Positions 17,489 to 26,809 of a DNA stretch of 64,000 nucleotides are shown piece after piece (position 1 is the stretch's first letter; the number at the start of each line of letters is the position of its first letter). Both the position numbers and the translations under genes were made by a program. Origin of the DNA: Bradyrhizobium jicamae (lineage in GTDB: Bacteria > Pseudomonadota > Alphaproteobacteria > Rhizobiales > Xanthobacteraceae); assembly GCF_018130215.1 (NCBI RefSeq), contig NZ_JAFCKQ010000010.1, forward strand, positions 62,001 through 126,000, in the 5' to 3' direction. Below the pieces are notes generated by a model. The model ran no database searches. It was not told where the DNA came from and saw only the letters and a program-made list of their open reading frames with translations.

Positions 17489-18715
17489 ATGTCCGATTCC
17501 CCGTCCGCAAGCTTTCTGCCCGAACACCCCCCGGTCACCGACTGGGTCAACGATTTCGACCATACCGATCCGACCTGGACGGAAAATCCGTTCCCGATCT
17601 GGGAGGAGCTGCGCGCGGCCTCGCCCGTGGTGCATACCGAGCGCTTTCTCGGCTGCTACATGCCGACCACCTACCAGGCGGTGAAGGAAATTGCCTACGA
17701 CACCGAGCATTTCTCCTCGCGTCGCGTCATCGTGCGCGACGTACGTCCCGACATCACCGCAAGGGCGCCGCCGATCACCTCCGATCCGCCGGAGCACAAA
17801 CCCGCCAAGCAGCTGTTGCTGCCGCCGTTCACGCCCGACGCGATGAAGAAGCTTGAGCCGCGGGTGCGCGCGATCTGCAACGAGCTGATCGATAAATTCA
17901 TCGCCGACGGCCAATGCGACGCTGCCGCCCGCTACACCAAGCACATCCCGGTGCGCGCCATCGCCCACATGCTCGGGATTCCCGAGAAGGACGGCGACCT
18001 CTTCATCAAGTGGATCCACCAGATCCTCGAGCTCGGCATCAAGGACGACAACGAGCTTATGAGCGGCGTACGGGAGATGACCGGCTATTTCGTGTCCCAT
18101 CTCGAGCAGCGCAAGCACCAGCCGGGTGACGATTTGATCTCGCAACTGATGTTGGCGAAGGGGCCCGACGGCCAGCCGCTTTCCGACGAACACGTGCTGG
18201 GCTCGCTGCGGCTGCTGCTGATTGCCGGCATCGATACCACCTGGAGCGCGATCGGGTCCTCGCTCTGGCACCTCGCCCGGACGCCGGCGGACCGCGAGCG
18301 CCTGATCGCGGAGCCCGCATTGATCCCGACCGCGATCGAGGAATTCCTGCGCGCCTATTCGCCGGTGACGATGGCGCGCGAGGTGATGAAGGAGACCACC
18401 ATCTCCGGCTGCCCGGTCAAGTCGGGCAACATGGTGCTGCTGTCGTTCCCGGCCGCCAACCGCGATCCCGCCATGTTCCCCGACGCCGACAAGGTGGTGA
18501 TCGACCGCAAGGAGAATCGCCACGCCGCCTTCGGCCTCGGCATCCATCGCTGCGTCGGTTCCAACCTGGCGCGGATGGAGATGACGGTCGCCGTCGAGGA
18601 GTGGCTGAAGCGGATTCCGGACTTCCGCCTCGACCCGACCGGCAAGGTCACCTGGTCGGAAGGTACGGTCCGCGGCCCGCGTCAACTGCCGGTGCTGTTC
18701 GGCAGGACCGCCTGA
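17489..18715 (+). CDS. Cytochrome P450 (class I, soluble)
   Basis: 408-residue soluble bacterial P450. Oxygen-binding I-helix AGIDTT at 246-251, ExxR at E285-R288 in EEFLRAY, and heme loop FGLGIHRCVG with the axial Cys355. Length is normal. Paired with the ferredoxin just upstream and with a divergent TetR repressor, suggesting induction by a hydrophobic substrate. The P450 subfamily and substrate are not identifiable by eye. AGAAGGAAACGAG precedes the ATG. Confidence 0.9.
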   Translation: MSDSPSASFLPEHPPVTDWVNDFDHTDPTWTENPFPIWEELRAASPVVHTERFLGCYMPTTYQAVKEIAYDTEHFSSRRVIVRDVRPDITARAPPITSDPPEHKPAKQLLLPPFTPDAMKKLEPRVRAICNELIDKFIADGQCDAAARYTKHIPVRAIAHMLGIPEKDGDLFIKWIHQILELGIKDDNELMSGVREMTGYFVSHLEQRKHQPGDDLISQLMLAKGPDGQPLSDEHVLGSLRLLLIAGIDTTWSAIGSSLWHLARTPADRERLIAEPALIPTAIEEFLRAYSPVTMAREVMKETTISGCPVKSGNMVLLSFPAANRDPAMFPDADKVVIDRKENRHAAFGLGIHRCVGSNLARMEMTVAVEEWLKRIPDFRLDPTGKVTWSEGTVRGPRQLPVLFGRTA

Positions 18716-18802
18716 GGCATGGGGAAGCAGTTACATCGCGTCCCCCAAATGAGGTAGCTTGCCCCCGGAATCGAACAAACGGATCCGGGGGAGGTTACCG
18801 AC

Positions 18803-20125
18803 ATGACCGATCAAACCGCTCAGCCCGTGAGCGACCGTCTCGACATCCACGACGTCGAGCGGCGGGTGAAGGCGATCTTCATCGGCTCCGTCGGCAATCT
18901 CGTCGAATGGTATGATTTCTACGCCTATACGGCGTTCGCGCTGTATTTCGCGCCGGCTTTCTTCCCCAACAGCGACCCGGTGGTGCAGCAGTTCAACGCC
19001 GCCGTGCTGTTCGCCGCGACCTTCCTGATGCGTCCGCTCGGCGGCTGGCTGTTCGGCTTCATCGCCGACCGCTACGGCCGCCGGCTGTCGCTGACCCTGT
19101 CGGTGGTCTGCATGTGCTTCGGCTCGCTGATCATTGCGGTGACGCCGACCTACGCCACGATCGGCTTCGCCGCGCCGGCGATCCTGGCCCTGGCGCGTGT
19201 CATCGAGGGGCTCAGCCTCGGCGGCGAATATGGCGCCAGCGCCACCTATCTCAGCGAGGTCGCCGATGCAAAACACCGCGGCTTCTATTCGAGCTTCCAG
19301 TATGTCACGCTGATCGGTGGCCAGCTCACCGCGATCATCGTGCTGCTGTTGCTGCAAAAGGTGTTCCTGACCCCGGACGAGCTGAAGGCCTGGGGCTGGC
19401 GGATTCCGTTCGTGATCGGCGCCGCCCTCGCCATCATCGCAGCGGTGATGCGCCGCGGCCTGCACGAGACCGAGGCCTTCGTCGAGGCCAAGAAGGTCTC
19501 GAAGCCGACCGGGTCGATCGTCGGCCTCTTGAACTATCCGCGCGAGTTGCTGCTCGTGGTCGGCCTCACCGCGGGAGGCACCGCGGCGTTCTACACCTTC
19601 ACCACCTACATGCAGACCTTCGTCAAGCTCTCGGTCGGGCTGACCGAGGACCAGACCACCTTCGTGATCTTCGGCTCGCTGATCTTCGCCACCATCCTGC
19701 AGCCGCTCTACGGTGCGATCTCCGATAGAATCGGCCGCAAGCCGCTGCTGATCTTCTTCGGCATCGCCGGCACGATTGCTACGATTCCGATCCTGACCGC
19801 GCTGAAGGACACCAAATCACCCTTCACCGCCTTCCTTTTGATCTGCGCCGCCTGGATCTTCGTCGCCGGCTACACCTCGATCAACGCCATCGTGAAGGCC
19901 GAGCTGTTCCCGACCAATGTCCGCGCGCTCGGCGTCGGGCTGCCCTACGCCATCACCGTTTCGATCTTCGGCGGCACCGCACCGGCCGTCGCACTCTATT
20001 TCAAGAGCAGCGGGCACGAAGACTGGTTCTACTACTATCTCAGCGGCATGATCTTCCTGTCGCTGCTGATCTACTCGACCATGCGCGACACCAAGCACGA
20101 CTCCGCAATGCATCGCCACGAGTGA
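18803..20125 (+). CDS. MFS transporter, metabolite:H+ symporter type
   Basis: 440-residue inner-membrane carrier with about 12 hydrophobic spans, of the ProP/KgtP/ShiA (MHS) subfamily. It opens with GNLVEWYDFYAYTAFALYFA, then the loop-2 motif FGFIADRYGRRLSL and the second-half repeat GAISDRIGRKPLL. Such carriers take up organic acids or compatible solutes with protons. An 87-base gap follows the P450. It may carry the P450 substrate or be independent; the compound is unknown. Confidence 0.88.
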   Translation: MTDQTAQPVSDRLDIHDVERRVKAIFIGSVGNLVEWYDFYAYTAFALYFAPAFFPNSDPVVQQFNAAVLFAATFLMRPLGGWLFGFIADRYGRRLSLTLSVVCMCFGSLIIAVTPTYATIGFAAPAILALARVIEGLSLGGEYGASATYLSEVADAKHRGFYSSFQYVTLIGGQLTAIIVLLLLQKVFLTPDELKAWGWRIPFVIGAALAIIAAVMRRGLHETEAFVEAKKVSKPTGSIVGLLNYPRELLLVVGLTAGGTAAFYTFTTYMQTFVKLSVGLTEDQTTFVIFGSLIFATILQPLYGAISDRIGRKPLLIFFGIAGTIATIPILTALKDTKSPFTAFLLICAAWIFVAGYTSINAIVKAELFPTNVRALGVGLPYAITVSIFGGTAPAVALYFKSSGHEDWFYYYLSGMIFLSLLIYSTMRDTKHDSAMHRHE

Positions 20126-20138
20126 CGGTCGAAGCCCG

Positions 20139-20804
20139 ATGACCGACGAATCCCAGCCCCCGACCGACAACAAACTGACCCGCAGCAAGCAGCGCTGGGC
20201 GCGCGAGGGCAAATTCCTCACCGGCAAGGTGGTGCGACCCGAGGCGCAGCGCCTGCCCCCGGGCCAGCACCTGACGCGGGACTGGCCGGTGCTCGACCTC
20301 GGGCAATCGCCCAATATCTCGCGCGAGCGCTGGCGGCTCGACGTCTACGGCGCGGTCGACCAGCCGATCTTCTGGACTTTCGAGCAGTTCCTGGCGCAGC
20401 CGCAGACGCAGTTCGTCTCCGACATCCATTGCGTCACGACGTGGTCGCGCTACGACAATCAATGGAACGGGCTCGCCACGCGCGACCTGCTCGCCGCCTG
20501 CCGGCCGCGCGAGGACGCGCGCTTCGTCGTGCTGCATTCCCATGACGGCTACACGACAAACCTGTCGCTCGAGGATTTCGCCGCCGAGGACGCCCTGCTG
20601 GCCCATAGCTGGTCCGGGCAGCCGCTGGAGCAGGAGCATGGCGGCCCGGTCCGGCTCGTGGTGCCGCATCTCTATTTCTGGAAGAGCGCCAAATGGCTGC
20701 AGCGGATCGAATTCCTTAATCAGGATGCGCCGGGCTTCTGGGAGGTGCGCGGCTATCACAACCGCGGTGATCCCTGGGCTGAACAGCGTTATTCTGGCGA
20801 CTGA
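20139..20804 (+). CDS. Sulfite-oxidase-fold molybdopterin protein
   Basis: 221-residue protein with the oxidoreductase molybdopterin-binding domain (YedY/MsrP and sulfite oxidase superfamily). The Mo-ligating cysteine is C98 in DIHCVTTWSRYD, and GGPVRLVVPHLYFWKSAKW is the conserved C-terminal pterin-binding block. It has no signal peptide or Tat motif, unlike periplasmic MsrP, so it is probably cytoplasmic. It starts 13 bases after the MFS gene and ends 9 before the hydrolase-OsmC gene, consistent with one transcript. Substrate unknown. Confidence 0.85.
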   Translation: MTDESQPPTDNKLTRSKQRWAREGKFLTGKVVRPEAQRLPPGQHLTRDWPVLDLGQSPNISRERWRLDVYGAVDQPIFWTFEQFLAQPQTQFVSDIHCVTTWSRYDNQWNGLATRDLLAACRPREDARFVVLHSHDGYTTNLSLEDFAAEDALLAHSWSGQPLEQEHGGPVRLVVPHLYFWKSAKWLQRIEFLNQDAPGFWEVRGYHNRGDPWAEQRYSGD

Positions 20805-20813
20805 TCACCAACC

Positions 20814-22046
20814 ATGATGGAGCCCGCCGTGCCGCACGAACGCTTTGAATTCACGGGTGAAGGCGGCCATCAGCTTGCCGCAGCGCTCGATACGCCCGAC
20901 GGCCCGGTCAAGGCCTTTGCGCTGTTCGCCCATTGCTTCACCTGCGGCAAGGACGTGCTGGCCGCAAAACGCATCGCGGTCGCGCTTGCGGGCAAGGGCA
21001 TCGCAACGCTGCGCTTCGACTTCACCGGCCTCGGTTCCAGCGAGGGCGATTTCGCCAACTCGACCTTCTCGTCGAACGTCGCCGATCTCGTCCGCGCCGC
21101 CGATCATCTGCGCGAGACGCGCAAGGCACCGGCAATCCTGATCGGGCACAGCCTGGGCGGCGCCGCGATCCTCGCGGCTGCCGGGCGGATTCCCGAGGCG
21201 AAAGCCGTCGTCACCATCGCTGCCCCCTCCGATCCCGCCCATGTTACGCATTTCTTCAAGGACCGGGTCGAGGACATCCGCACGCAGGGCGAAGGAGTGG
21301 TCTCGCTCGCCGGCCGCCCGTTCCGCATCAAGCGCGAATTCCTCGACGACGTCGCCGAGCAGAACCTGATGGCGCAGGTGAAGGCGCTGCACAAGGCGCT
21401 CCTCGTCATGCACTCGCCGACCGACGACACCGTCGGCATCGACAATGCGACGAACATCTTCGTCGCGGCAAGGCATCCCAAGAGCTTCGTGTCGCTCAAT
21501 GGCGCAGATCATCTCTTGAGCGGGAAACAGGATGCCGCCTATGTCGCCGACGTGATCGGTGCCTGGGCCGAACGCTATGTCGATCTCGCCGCCCCTTCCA
21601 CTGAAGCGGCCAGCGGGCCGCGCAACGTCGTGGTGCAGGAGACCCGCGCCGGCAAGTTCCAGCAGATCGTCACCACCGGCCCGCACCGCATGCTGGCCGA
21701 CGAGCCGGTCGCCGTCGGTGGCGACGACACCGGACCCGGGCCCTACGATTTCCTGCTCACAGGTCTCGGCGCCTGTACCTCGATGACCATGCGCATGTAT
21801 GCCGACCGCAAGCAGCTGCCGGTCGATCGCATCACCGTGACGCTCCAGCACAGCAAGATCCATGCGAAAGACTGCGCGGAGTGCGAGACGCGCGACGGCA
21901 TGCTCGACCAGATCGACCGCGTCATCCGGATCGAAGGCGCGCTCGACGCCGATCAGCGCCAGCGGCTGATGGAGATTGCCGACAAGTGTCCGGTGCATCG
22001 CACGCTGACCTCGGAGGTACGGATCGTCACCAAGGCCGCGGAGTAG
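20814..22046 (+). CDS. Bifunctional alpha/beta hydrolase-OsmC family protein
   Basis: 410-residue fusion. Residues ~1-255 form an alpha/beta hydrolase with nucleophile elbow GHSLGGAAIL near residue 110 and a His in NGADHLLSG. Residues ~275-410 form an OsmC/Ohr-like peroxiredoxin domain with reactive cysteines in GACTSMTMRMYAD and DKCPVHRTL. OsmC proteins reduce organic hydroperoxides with thiols, so the fusion may cleave an ester and detoxify a peroxide. Two ATGs in tandem at the start. Ends 3 bases before the convergent MocR gene. Confidence 0.88.
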   Translation: MMEPAVPHERFEFTGEGGHQLAAALDTPDGPVKAFALFAHCFTCGKDVLAAKRIAVALAGKGIATLRFDFTGLGSSEGDFANSTFSSNVADLVRAADHLRETRKAPAILIGHSLGGAAILAAAGRIPEAKAVVTIAAPSDPAHVTHFFKDRVEDIRTQGEGVVSLAGRPFRIKREFLDDVAEQNLMAQVKALHKALLVMHSPTDDTVGIDNATNIFVAARHPKSFVSLNGADHLLSGKQDAAYVADVIGAWAERYVDLAAPSTEAASGPRNVVVQETRAGKFQQIVTTGPHRMLADEPVAVGGDDTGPGPYDFLLTGLGACTSMTMRMYADRKQLPVDRITVTLQHSKIHAKDCAECETRDGMLDQIDRVIRIEGALDADQRQRLMEIADKCPVHRTLTSEVRIVTKAAE

Positions 22047-22049
22047 CGA

Positions 22050-23500
22050 CTAGGCTCTGGCCGCACGCTTGCCGGCCAGCACGTTCGCCATGATCCGGAC
22101 CGCCGCGCTGATCTCGCTTTCGCGCCACGCCGCGAAGCCGAGCAGCAGGCCGCTGTCGCGCGGCCGCTCAAGCGCAAGGCTCGACAGCGCGCGCAGCTCG
22201 ACGCCGGCCGCAACCAGGCGCTCGGCGATGCTCCGGTCGTTGGCGCCACGGCTGAATCTCGCGATCAATTGCATGCCGCCGGGCGGGACCTCGGCCGCGA
22301 GGACCTCGCCGAGCTGCCGCTGCAGGCTACCTGCCAGATGATCGCGGCGTGAGCGGTAGATGCGCCGCATTCGCCTGATATGCGCGAGGAAATGCCCGCC
22401 GGAGATAAAATCGGCCAACGCCTCCTGGACATGGACGGATGCGATCAGCCCGAGATGCCGCTGCGCAATTTCCATCGTCTTCGAAAGCTGCGGCGGCACG
22501 ACGAGATAGCCGATGCGGATATCTGAAGTCATCGCCTTGGCAAAGGTGCCGACATAAAGCGCGCGCCCCTCGCGATCGAGGCCCTGCAGCGCCGGCATCG
22601 GCCGGCTGTCATAGTGGAATTCGCCGTCATAGTCGTCCTCGACGATCCAGGTCCTGCCGGGTTCGGCGACGGCCAGCAATTCGGTGCGACGCGCCACCGG
22701 CATCACCCGGCCGGTTGGATGCTGGTGCGAGGGCGTCGTGAAGATCAGCTTCGGCACCCGCGCGCGCGCGTCATTCCCCATCGGTCCAGCCGGATGCCGC
22801 GGACGTCGGCGCCTGCGGCACGAAACGCCGCGGCCGCGCCGGGATATCCGGGATCCTCGGTCCACACGGTATCGCCAGGCACGATCGTCGTTGCCGCGAC
22901 CAATGTGAGCGCGGCCTGCGCCGTCGGCAGGATCAGGATCTGGTCCGCCTCGGCGCGCACGCCCCTGTTGACCTCGAGGTAGTCGCGCAACGCTTCCCGC
23001 AGGCCTTGCCGGTTGATCAGCGTCTGGTCGTTGAAGCGGCGGCGCAGCGCGCTGCGCCGCAGGCAACGCGCCCAGATCTCGTGTGGAAACTCGCGCGCAT
23101 CCGCCAGCCCCGGACGCAGTGGCCGGAAATCCGCCTGATACGACAGCGGCCAGTCCACATCCTTGAGCTGCAGCGCCCAGGGCGACAATAGCGGCTTGCG
23201 CGAGGCCTCGCGCTTCGGCATGGGCTCGGCCCTCGCGAAGCGCTCCTCGATGTCATCAGTCACCACCGGCCGCCGCCGCGGGGCGACATGCAGATAGCCT
23301 TCCGCCGCCAGCTGCTCAAAGGCATGGGTGACGGTGTTGCGCGACACGGCGAGCCCGGCCGCGAGCTGACGGCTCGATGGCAGAACGGTGCCGCTGCGGA
23401 GGCGCCCGCCGGAGATCAGGTCGCGGAGCTGATGGGTCAGTTGCGCAACCAGCCCCGCGTCATCCGTCCGCTCCAGCGCGATCAGTTCGGTAAGGATCAA
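22050..23500 (-). pseudogene. MocR-family (GntR-aminotransferase) regulator, frameshifted
   Basis: A PLP-dependent MocR regulator split between two frames. Codons from TTG 23500 to about 22755 encode the GntR helix-turn-helix (LPSSRQLAAGLAVSRNTV) and the first half of the aminotransferase domain (PTAQAALTLVAAT, EDPGYPGAAAAF). The rest, KLIFTTPSHQHPTGRVM, EDDYDGEFHYDSRP and GTFAKAM with the PLP lysine, continues in another frame down to 22050. The break sits in an alternating (CG)6 run at 22759-22770; removing one CG would join RARV-PKLIF in frame. Otherwise full length. A real mutation, a reversible slip or a sequencing error are all possible. Confidence 0.75.
22759..22770. repeat. (CG)6 dinucleotide run at the MocR frameshift
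   Basis: Twelve alternating C and G bases exactly where the MocR reading frame breaks. Gain or loss of one dinucleotide by slippage would open or close the gene. Confidence 0.7.
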
Positions 23501-23502
23501 TC

Positions 23503-23545
23503 TGGTACCATGAATCTTCTCAATGTGGCTCTTTCATGAGAGCCA
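23503..23545. promoter_or_regulatory. Palindromes in the MocR/DMT exporter divergent region
   Basis: TGGTACCA (23503-23510) is a perfect 8-bp palindrome just before the MocR start. TGGCTCT (23526-23532) and AGAGCCA (23539-23545) form a 7-bp inverted repeat with 6 bases between. Either could be a regulator site or part of the promoters. The second overlaps an ATG at 23536, arguing that the exporter starts downstream. Confidence 0.4.
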
Positions 23546-23589
23546 GTGCGATCCTATTCACGGCTGATGCCGCTTGCAAGGATGCCGCC

Positions 23590-24489
23590 GTGAACCAATC
23601 GCTCTCGCCCGCCAAGGCCGCCGCGCTGTTCATCGTCGTAGTGCTGGCCTGGGGCATCAACTGGACGGTGACGAAATCGCTGGTCCAGGCGGTGCCACCG
23701 CTGTGGACCGCGGCGATCCGGAGCTGGATTGCCTTGAGCGCCCTGCTGGTGATCCTGCGCGCGAGCGGCAACCTGATCATTCCCGAGATCGCCGATGTCC
23801 CGGTCGTCCTGAGCGTGGCGCTGCTGCACATGACCTTCTTCTCGACGCTGGTTGCCACCGGCCTGCGCTATCTGCCGGCGAGCAAGGGCGTTGTGCTCGG
23901 CTACACCACGCCGCTCTGGGTCGCGCTCGCCGCTGCCGCTGCAAGAACCGAACGGCTCGGCAAGCTCAAGCTCGCCGGTGTCGCGACAGGGCTGCTCGGG
24001 CTGTGCGTGATCCTCAATCCTGCCTCGTTGAACTGGACCAACGCCAACGTCCTGATCGGCGCAGGCATGATCATCCTCGCCGCGATCTGCTGGGCCGCGA
24101 ACATCATCTACATCCGCTCGCACCGCTGGATCGCGACGCCGCTGCAACTTCTGCTATGGCAAGTTCTGGTCGCGACGCTGGTGCTGACATCGACGGCACT
24201 GGTCACGGAAGGCGTGCCCGATGTGACATGGTCGCCCCACCTCGTGCTGCTGTTCCTCTACTCCGGCTTCATCGGCACGGCGCTGGCCTATTGGGCGATG
24301 TCTGTCGTCAACAGGAGCCTGCCGGCGTTGACGACGTCGCTCGGCACCACGGCGACGCCGATCGTCGGCATCGTGACGGCGGCGCTGCTCCTGGGCGAAC
24401 CGATCGACCCGTCGCTGGCCCTTGCCGCAACCCTGATCGTCGGCGGAATAGCGCTGAGCACGCTCGCGGATGCGCCTTCCGGGGCCTGA
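23590..24489 (+). CDS. EamA/DMT-family permease
   Basis: 299-residue inner-membrane protein with ten predicted hydrophobic spans arranged as two EamA repeats (LAWGINWTVTK in the first; AAICWAANIIYIRSHR opens the second). Such proteins usually export amino acids or metabolites. GTG 23590 is preferred because AAGGA lies 7 bases upstream; an in-frame ATG at 23536 would add 18 non-hydrophobic residues and falls in an inverted repeat. It is divergent from the MocR gene; MocR-DMT pairs are a common arrangement, so MocR is its likely regulator, or was before the frameshift. Confidence 0.85.
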   Translation: MNQSLSPAKAAALFIVVVLAWGINWTVTKSLVQAVPPLWTAAIRSWIALSALLVILRASGNLIIPEIADVPVVLSVALLHMTFFSTLVATGLRYLPASKGVVLGYTTPLWVALAAAAARTERLGKLKLAGVATGLLGLCVILNPASLNWTNANVLIGAGMIILAAICWAANIIYIRSHRWIATPLQLLLWQVLVATLVLTSTALVTEGVPDVTWSPHLVLLFLYSGFIGTALAYWAMSVVNRSLPALTTSLGTTATPIVGIVTAALLLGEPIDPSLALAATLIVGGIALSTLADAPSGA

Positions 24490-24492
24490 CCT

Positions 24493-25548
24493 TCAGGCCG
24501 GTGCGAGTGGCCTGACCCGCAGAGCGCCGCGCAGGCCTGCGCCGGTACCGAGCAGGATGCCGGCGACAGCGACGAGGGACGACAGCGACAGCGTCGACAA
24601 TCCGGTCAGGCCCTGGCCGACCGAGCATCCGAACGCCATCACGCCGCCTGCCCCCATCAATGCGGCGCCGCTCGCCGAGCGCAGCATGTGGCGCGGCGAC
24701 TGATAGCCCTCGAGCTGGAAGCGCCCGGTGACGATCGCCGTGATCAGGCTGCCCGCGAACACGCCGAACACCGTGACGATGCCGAAATTGAGCGTCGAGC
24801 CGGTCGACAGCATGACATATTGCAATGCATCCGCGATCGGGGCGACGAAGGTGAGCGATGTCACCGGCGTTGGATTGAAATCATCGGCGCCGAGGTAGCC
24901 GGTCGCGTACCACCCCGCAGCGATCAGCACGCCGACGATCAGGCCGGCCACGATCTGACCGAAGGATTTGCGAAACGGCGCATGCGCGAGGGCGAAGACG
25001 ATCAACGCCGCCGCGAACGCCGAAGCCGCAGCCATCCGCGCCGGGACGGTACCAAGCCCGGCGCTTGCCAGCAGCGCCGGCACCGAGTTGATCGCGGTCG
25101 TAACCTGCGAAATCTGCACCATCGCGATCCGCGCCGGTGCGATAAGGCCCTTGAGCGTCATCTCGGCAAAGATGCCGAGCACGATCACGACCACAAAGGA
25201 GCGGAGATTGCCGCGCCCGAGCAGAACCAGCGCCCGCGAGCCGCAGCCATTCGACAGCACCATGCCGTAGCCGAACATCAGCCCGCCGAGGAACATCACC
25301 GGCGCCGAGAACGACTGCTGCAGGTAGATCGACTTGCCGAGATCGACGAGGCCCGCGGCCGCGAGCAGCTGCGTGGCCGCGATCGCAACGCCCATCGCGA
25401 GCGCAAAGGTGCGGACCAGCCTGCTGTCACCAACCGCCCACCAGCCGCGCAGGCCGCTCATCATGCAGAAGCCGCTGAGCAGGCCGACCGAGCCGTAGAT
25501 CAGGCCGATGATCAGCGCGGAGAGGATGACTATCGTGGCGGAGTCCAT
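24493..25548 (-). CDS. YeeE/YedE-family transporter (thiosulfate/sulfur carrier type)
   Basis: 351-residue integral membrane protein of the YeeE/YedE (DUF395) family, whose studied members import thiosulfate. Conserved cysteine motifs SNGCGSRALVLLGRGN near residue 100 and FGCSVGQGLTG near 310 are present, and about nine hydrophobic spans are visible. Both halves of the family are in one chain. It ends 4 bases from the convergent DMT gene. No TusA or rhodanese gene is adjacent, so the sulfur substrate is inferred from family only. Confidence 0.85.
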   Translation of the reverse strand: MDSATIVILSALIIGLIYGSVGLLSGFCMMSGLRGWWAVGDSRLVRTFALAMGVAIAATQLLAAAGLVDLGKSIYLQQSFSAPVMFLGGLMFGYGMVLSNGCGSRALVLLGRGNLRSFVVVIVLGIFAEMTLKGLIAPARIAMVQISQVTTAINSVPALLASAGLGTVPARMAAASAFAAALIVFALAHAPFRKSFGQIVAGLIVGVLIAAGWYATGYLGADDFNPTPVTSLTFVAPIADALQYVMLSTGSTLNFGIVTVFGVFAGSLITAIVTGRFQLEGYQSPRHMLRSASGAALMGAGGVMAFGCSVGQGLTGLSTLSLSSLVAVAGILLGTGAGLRGALRVRPLAPA

Positions 25549-25568
25549 GTGAGGTCCTCAAGCGTTCT

Positions 25569-25634
25569 CGTCATTGCGCGCGAACCGAGCAATCCATATC
25601 GCAATGGATTGCTTCGTCGCTTCGTTCTCGCAAT
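25569..25634. repeat. Palindromic intergenic repeat, CGTCATTGCG family
   Basis: Short copy with core AGCAATCCAT...ATGGATTGCT as an inverted repeat and a truncated right end CTCGCAAT. It lies between two minus-strand genes, ending about 10 bases from the stop of the oxidoreductase gene. Confidence 0.65.
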
Positions 25635-25643
25635 TTCGGTGAA

Positions 25644-26663
25644 TCATGGTCGCAGAATCACGCGATCGCGCGACGAGCCGGCGACCGCGACGAACGCGTC
25701 CCTCGCCCGCTCCAGCGGAAAGACCGCGCCCGGCCTGATCGGAAACGGCTTCAGATGCCCGCCGGCGAATCCAGGCGCGAGGTCGCGCAGCACCGCGCCG
25801 GTCGCGATTGACGACAGTCCGAGCGTATCGATGCCGACATAGGTGTGCTGGCCCCGGTAGAATTCGAGGATGTCGAACTGCACGATGCGATCGACTGCGG
25901 CGATCAGGATCTGACGGCCACGCAGCGCCAGCGACTTGTGCGCGGCCTGGAAATAGGGATCGCCGACCGTGTTGAAGACGATGTCGGCGCCCTTGCCGCC
26001 GGTCAGCTCGCGCACCTGCGCGGCGACGTCGGTTGTGGACGAATCGATCACCTCGACCGGCGTATTGCCGTGCCCCTCATAGGGCTCGCTCTTGCGCACC
26101 ACACCCATCACGCGTGCGCCGTGCCAGCCCGCGATCTGCACCGCGGCCTGGCCGACCTTGCCGTTGACGCCCATCACCAGCACCGTTTCGCCTGCCTTTG
26201 GCAGGCCGGCGCGGCGAAGGCCTTCCATCGCGGTGACGAAGGGCACGCCAATCCCCGCCGCCTCCTCCCAGGAAATGCCCGACGGCTTCTCCACCGCCGC
26301 ATCGGCCTCGACAACGAGATGCGTCGCATGGGTGCCGTCGCGGCGGATACCGAGATCGCCGGACGAACCGAACACTTCGCGTCCGATCCAGCCCGCGGGG
26401 CCGTCGATCACGACGCCCGCATAGTCGCGGCCCGGGGTGCGCGGGAACACGGCGTAGGGCATCAGCCCGGTCGCGGCCTTGATGTCCGACGGGTTGACCG
26501 CCGCGGCCTTCACCTCGATCAGGAGATCGTTTGTCCCGCACGACAGTGCATGCGTCTCGACGACCGGCGCGACCGCGGCAATTGTCTCGGCCTTTGCCAG
26601 CAAGCGCACGCGCCGCGCCGCGACAGGATGACGATCTGTTGGCGGAGCCGGCGGCATGAGCAT
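25644..26663 (-). CDS. Quinone oxidoreductase-like MDR dehydrogenase
   Basis: About 339 residues of the medium-chain reductase superfamily, zinc-independent quinone oxidoreductase branch. The N-terminal GroES-like part has AAAVNPSDIKAATG and PRTPGRDYAGVV; the NADPH-binding Rossmann part has VLVMGVNGKVGQAAVQIA. No structural zinc cysteines are seen. The start is uncertain: ATGs at 26663 and 26657, or one codon run earlier at 26693. Likely NADPH-dependent reduction of quinones or enones. Isolated by repeats on one side and a 146-base gap on the other. Confidence 0.84.
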   Translation of the reverse strand: MLMPPAPPTDRHPVAARRVRLLAKAETIAAVAPVVETHALSCGTNDLLIEVKAAAVNPSDIKAATGLMPYAVFPRTPGRDYAGVVIDGPAGWIGREVFGSSGDLGIRRDGTHATHLVVEADAAVEKPSGISWEEAAGIGVPFVTAMEGLRRAGLPKAGETVLVMGVNGKVGQAAVQIAGWHGARVMGVVRKSEPYEGHGNTPVEVIDSSTTDVAAQVRELTGGKGADIVFNTVGDPYFQAAHKSLALRGRQILIAAVDRIVQFDILEFYRGQHTYVGIDTLGLSSIATGAVLRDLAPGFAGGHLKPFPIRPGAVFPLERARDAFVAVAGSSRDRVILRP

Positions 26664-26809
26664 TCCCGTCTTGGTCGTTTTGGCGCGACGCAATGCCCGC
26701 GCGGTTCGTTGCCGCCAGGCGGCCTCGTGTCATGACTAATCGACTGACGGGTCAATTCAAGGGGCTTGTTGCTGACCGCGGCCGATGCAGCCGACGTGCC
26801 GGCGACAGG

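Noticed and set aside
22050..23066. Treating the C-terminal half of MocR as a separate gene
   Set aside because: Its first ~105 residues are non-homologous read-through; only with the upstream half does it make a complete regulator.
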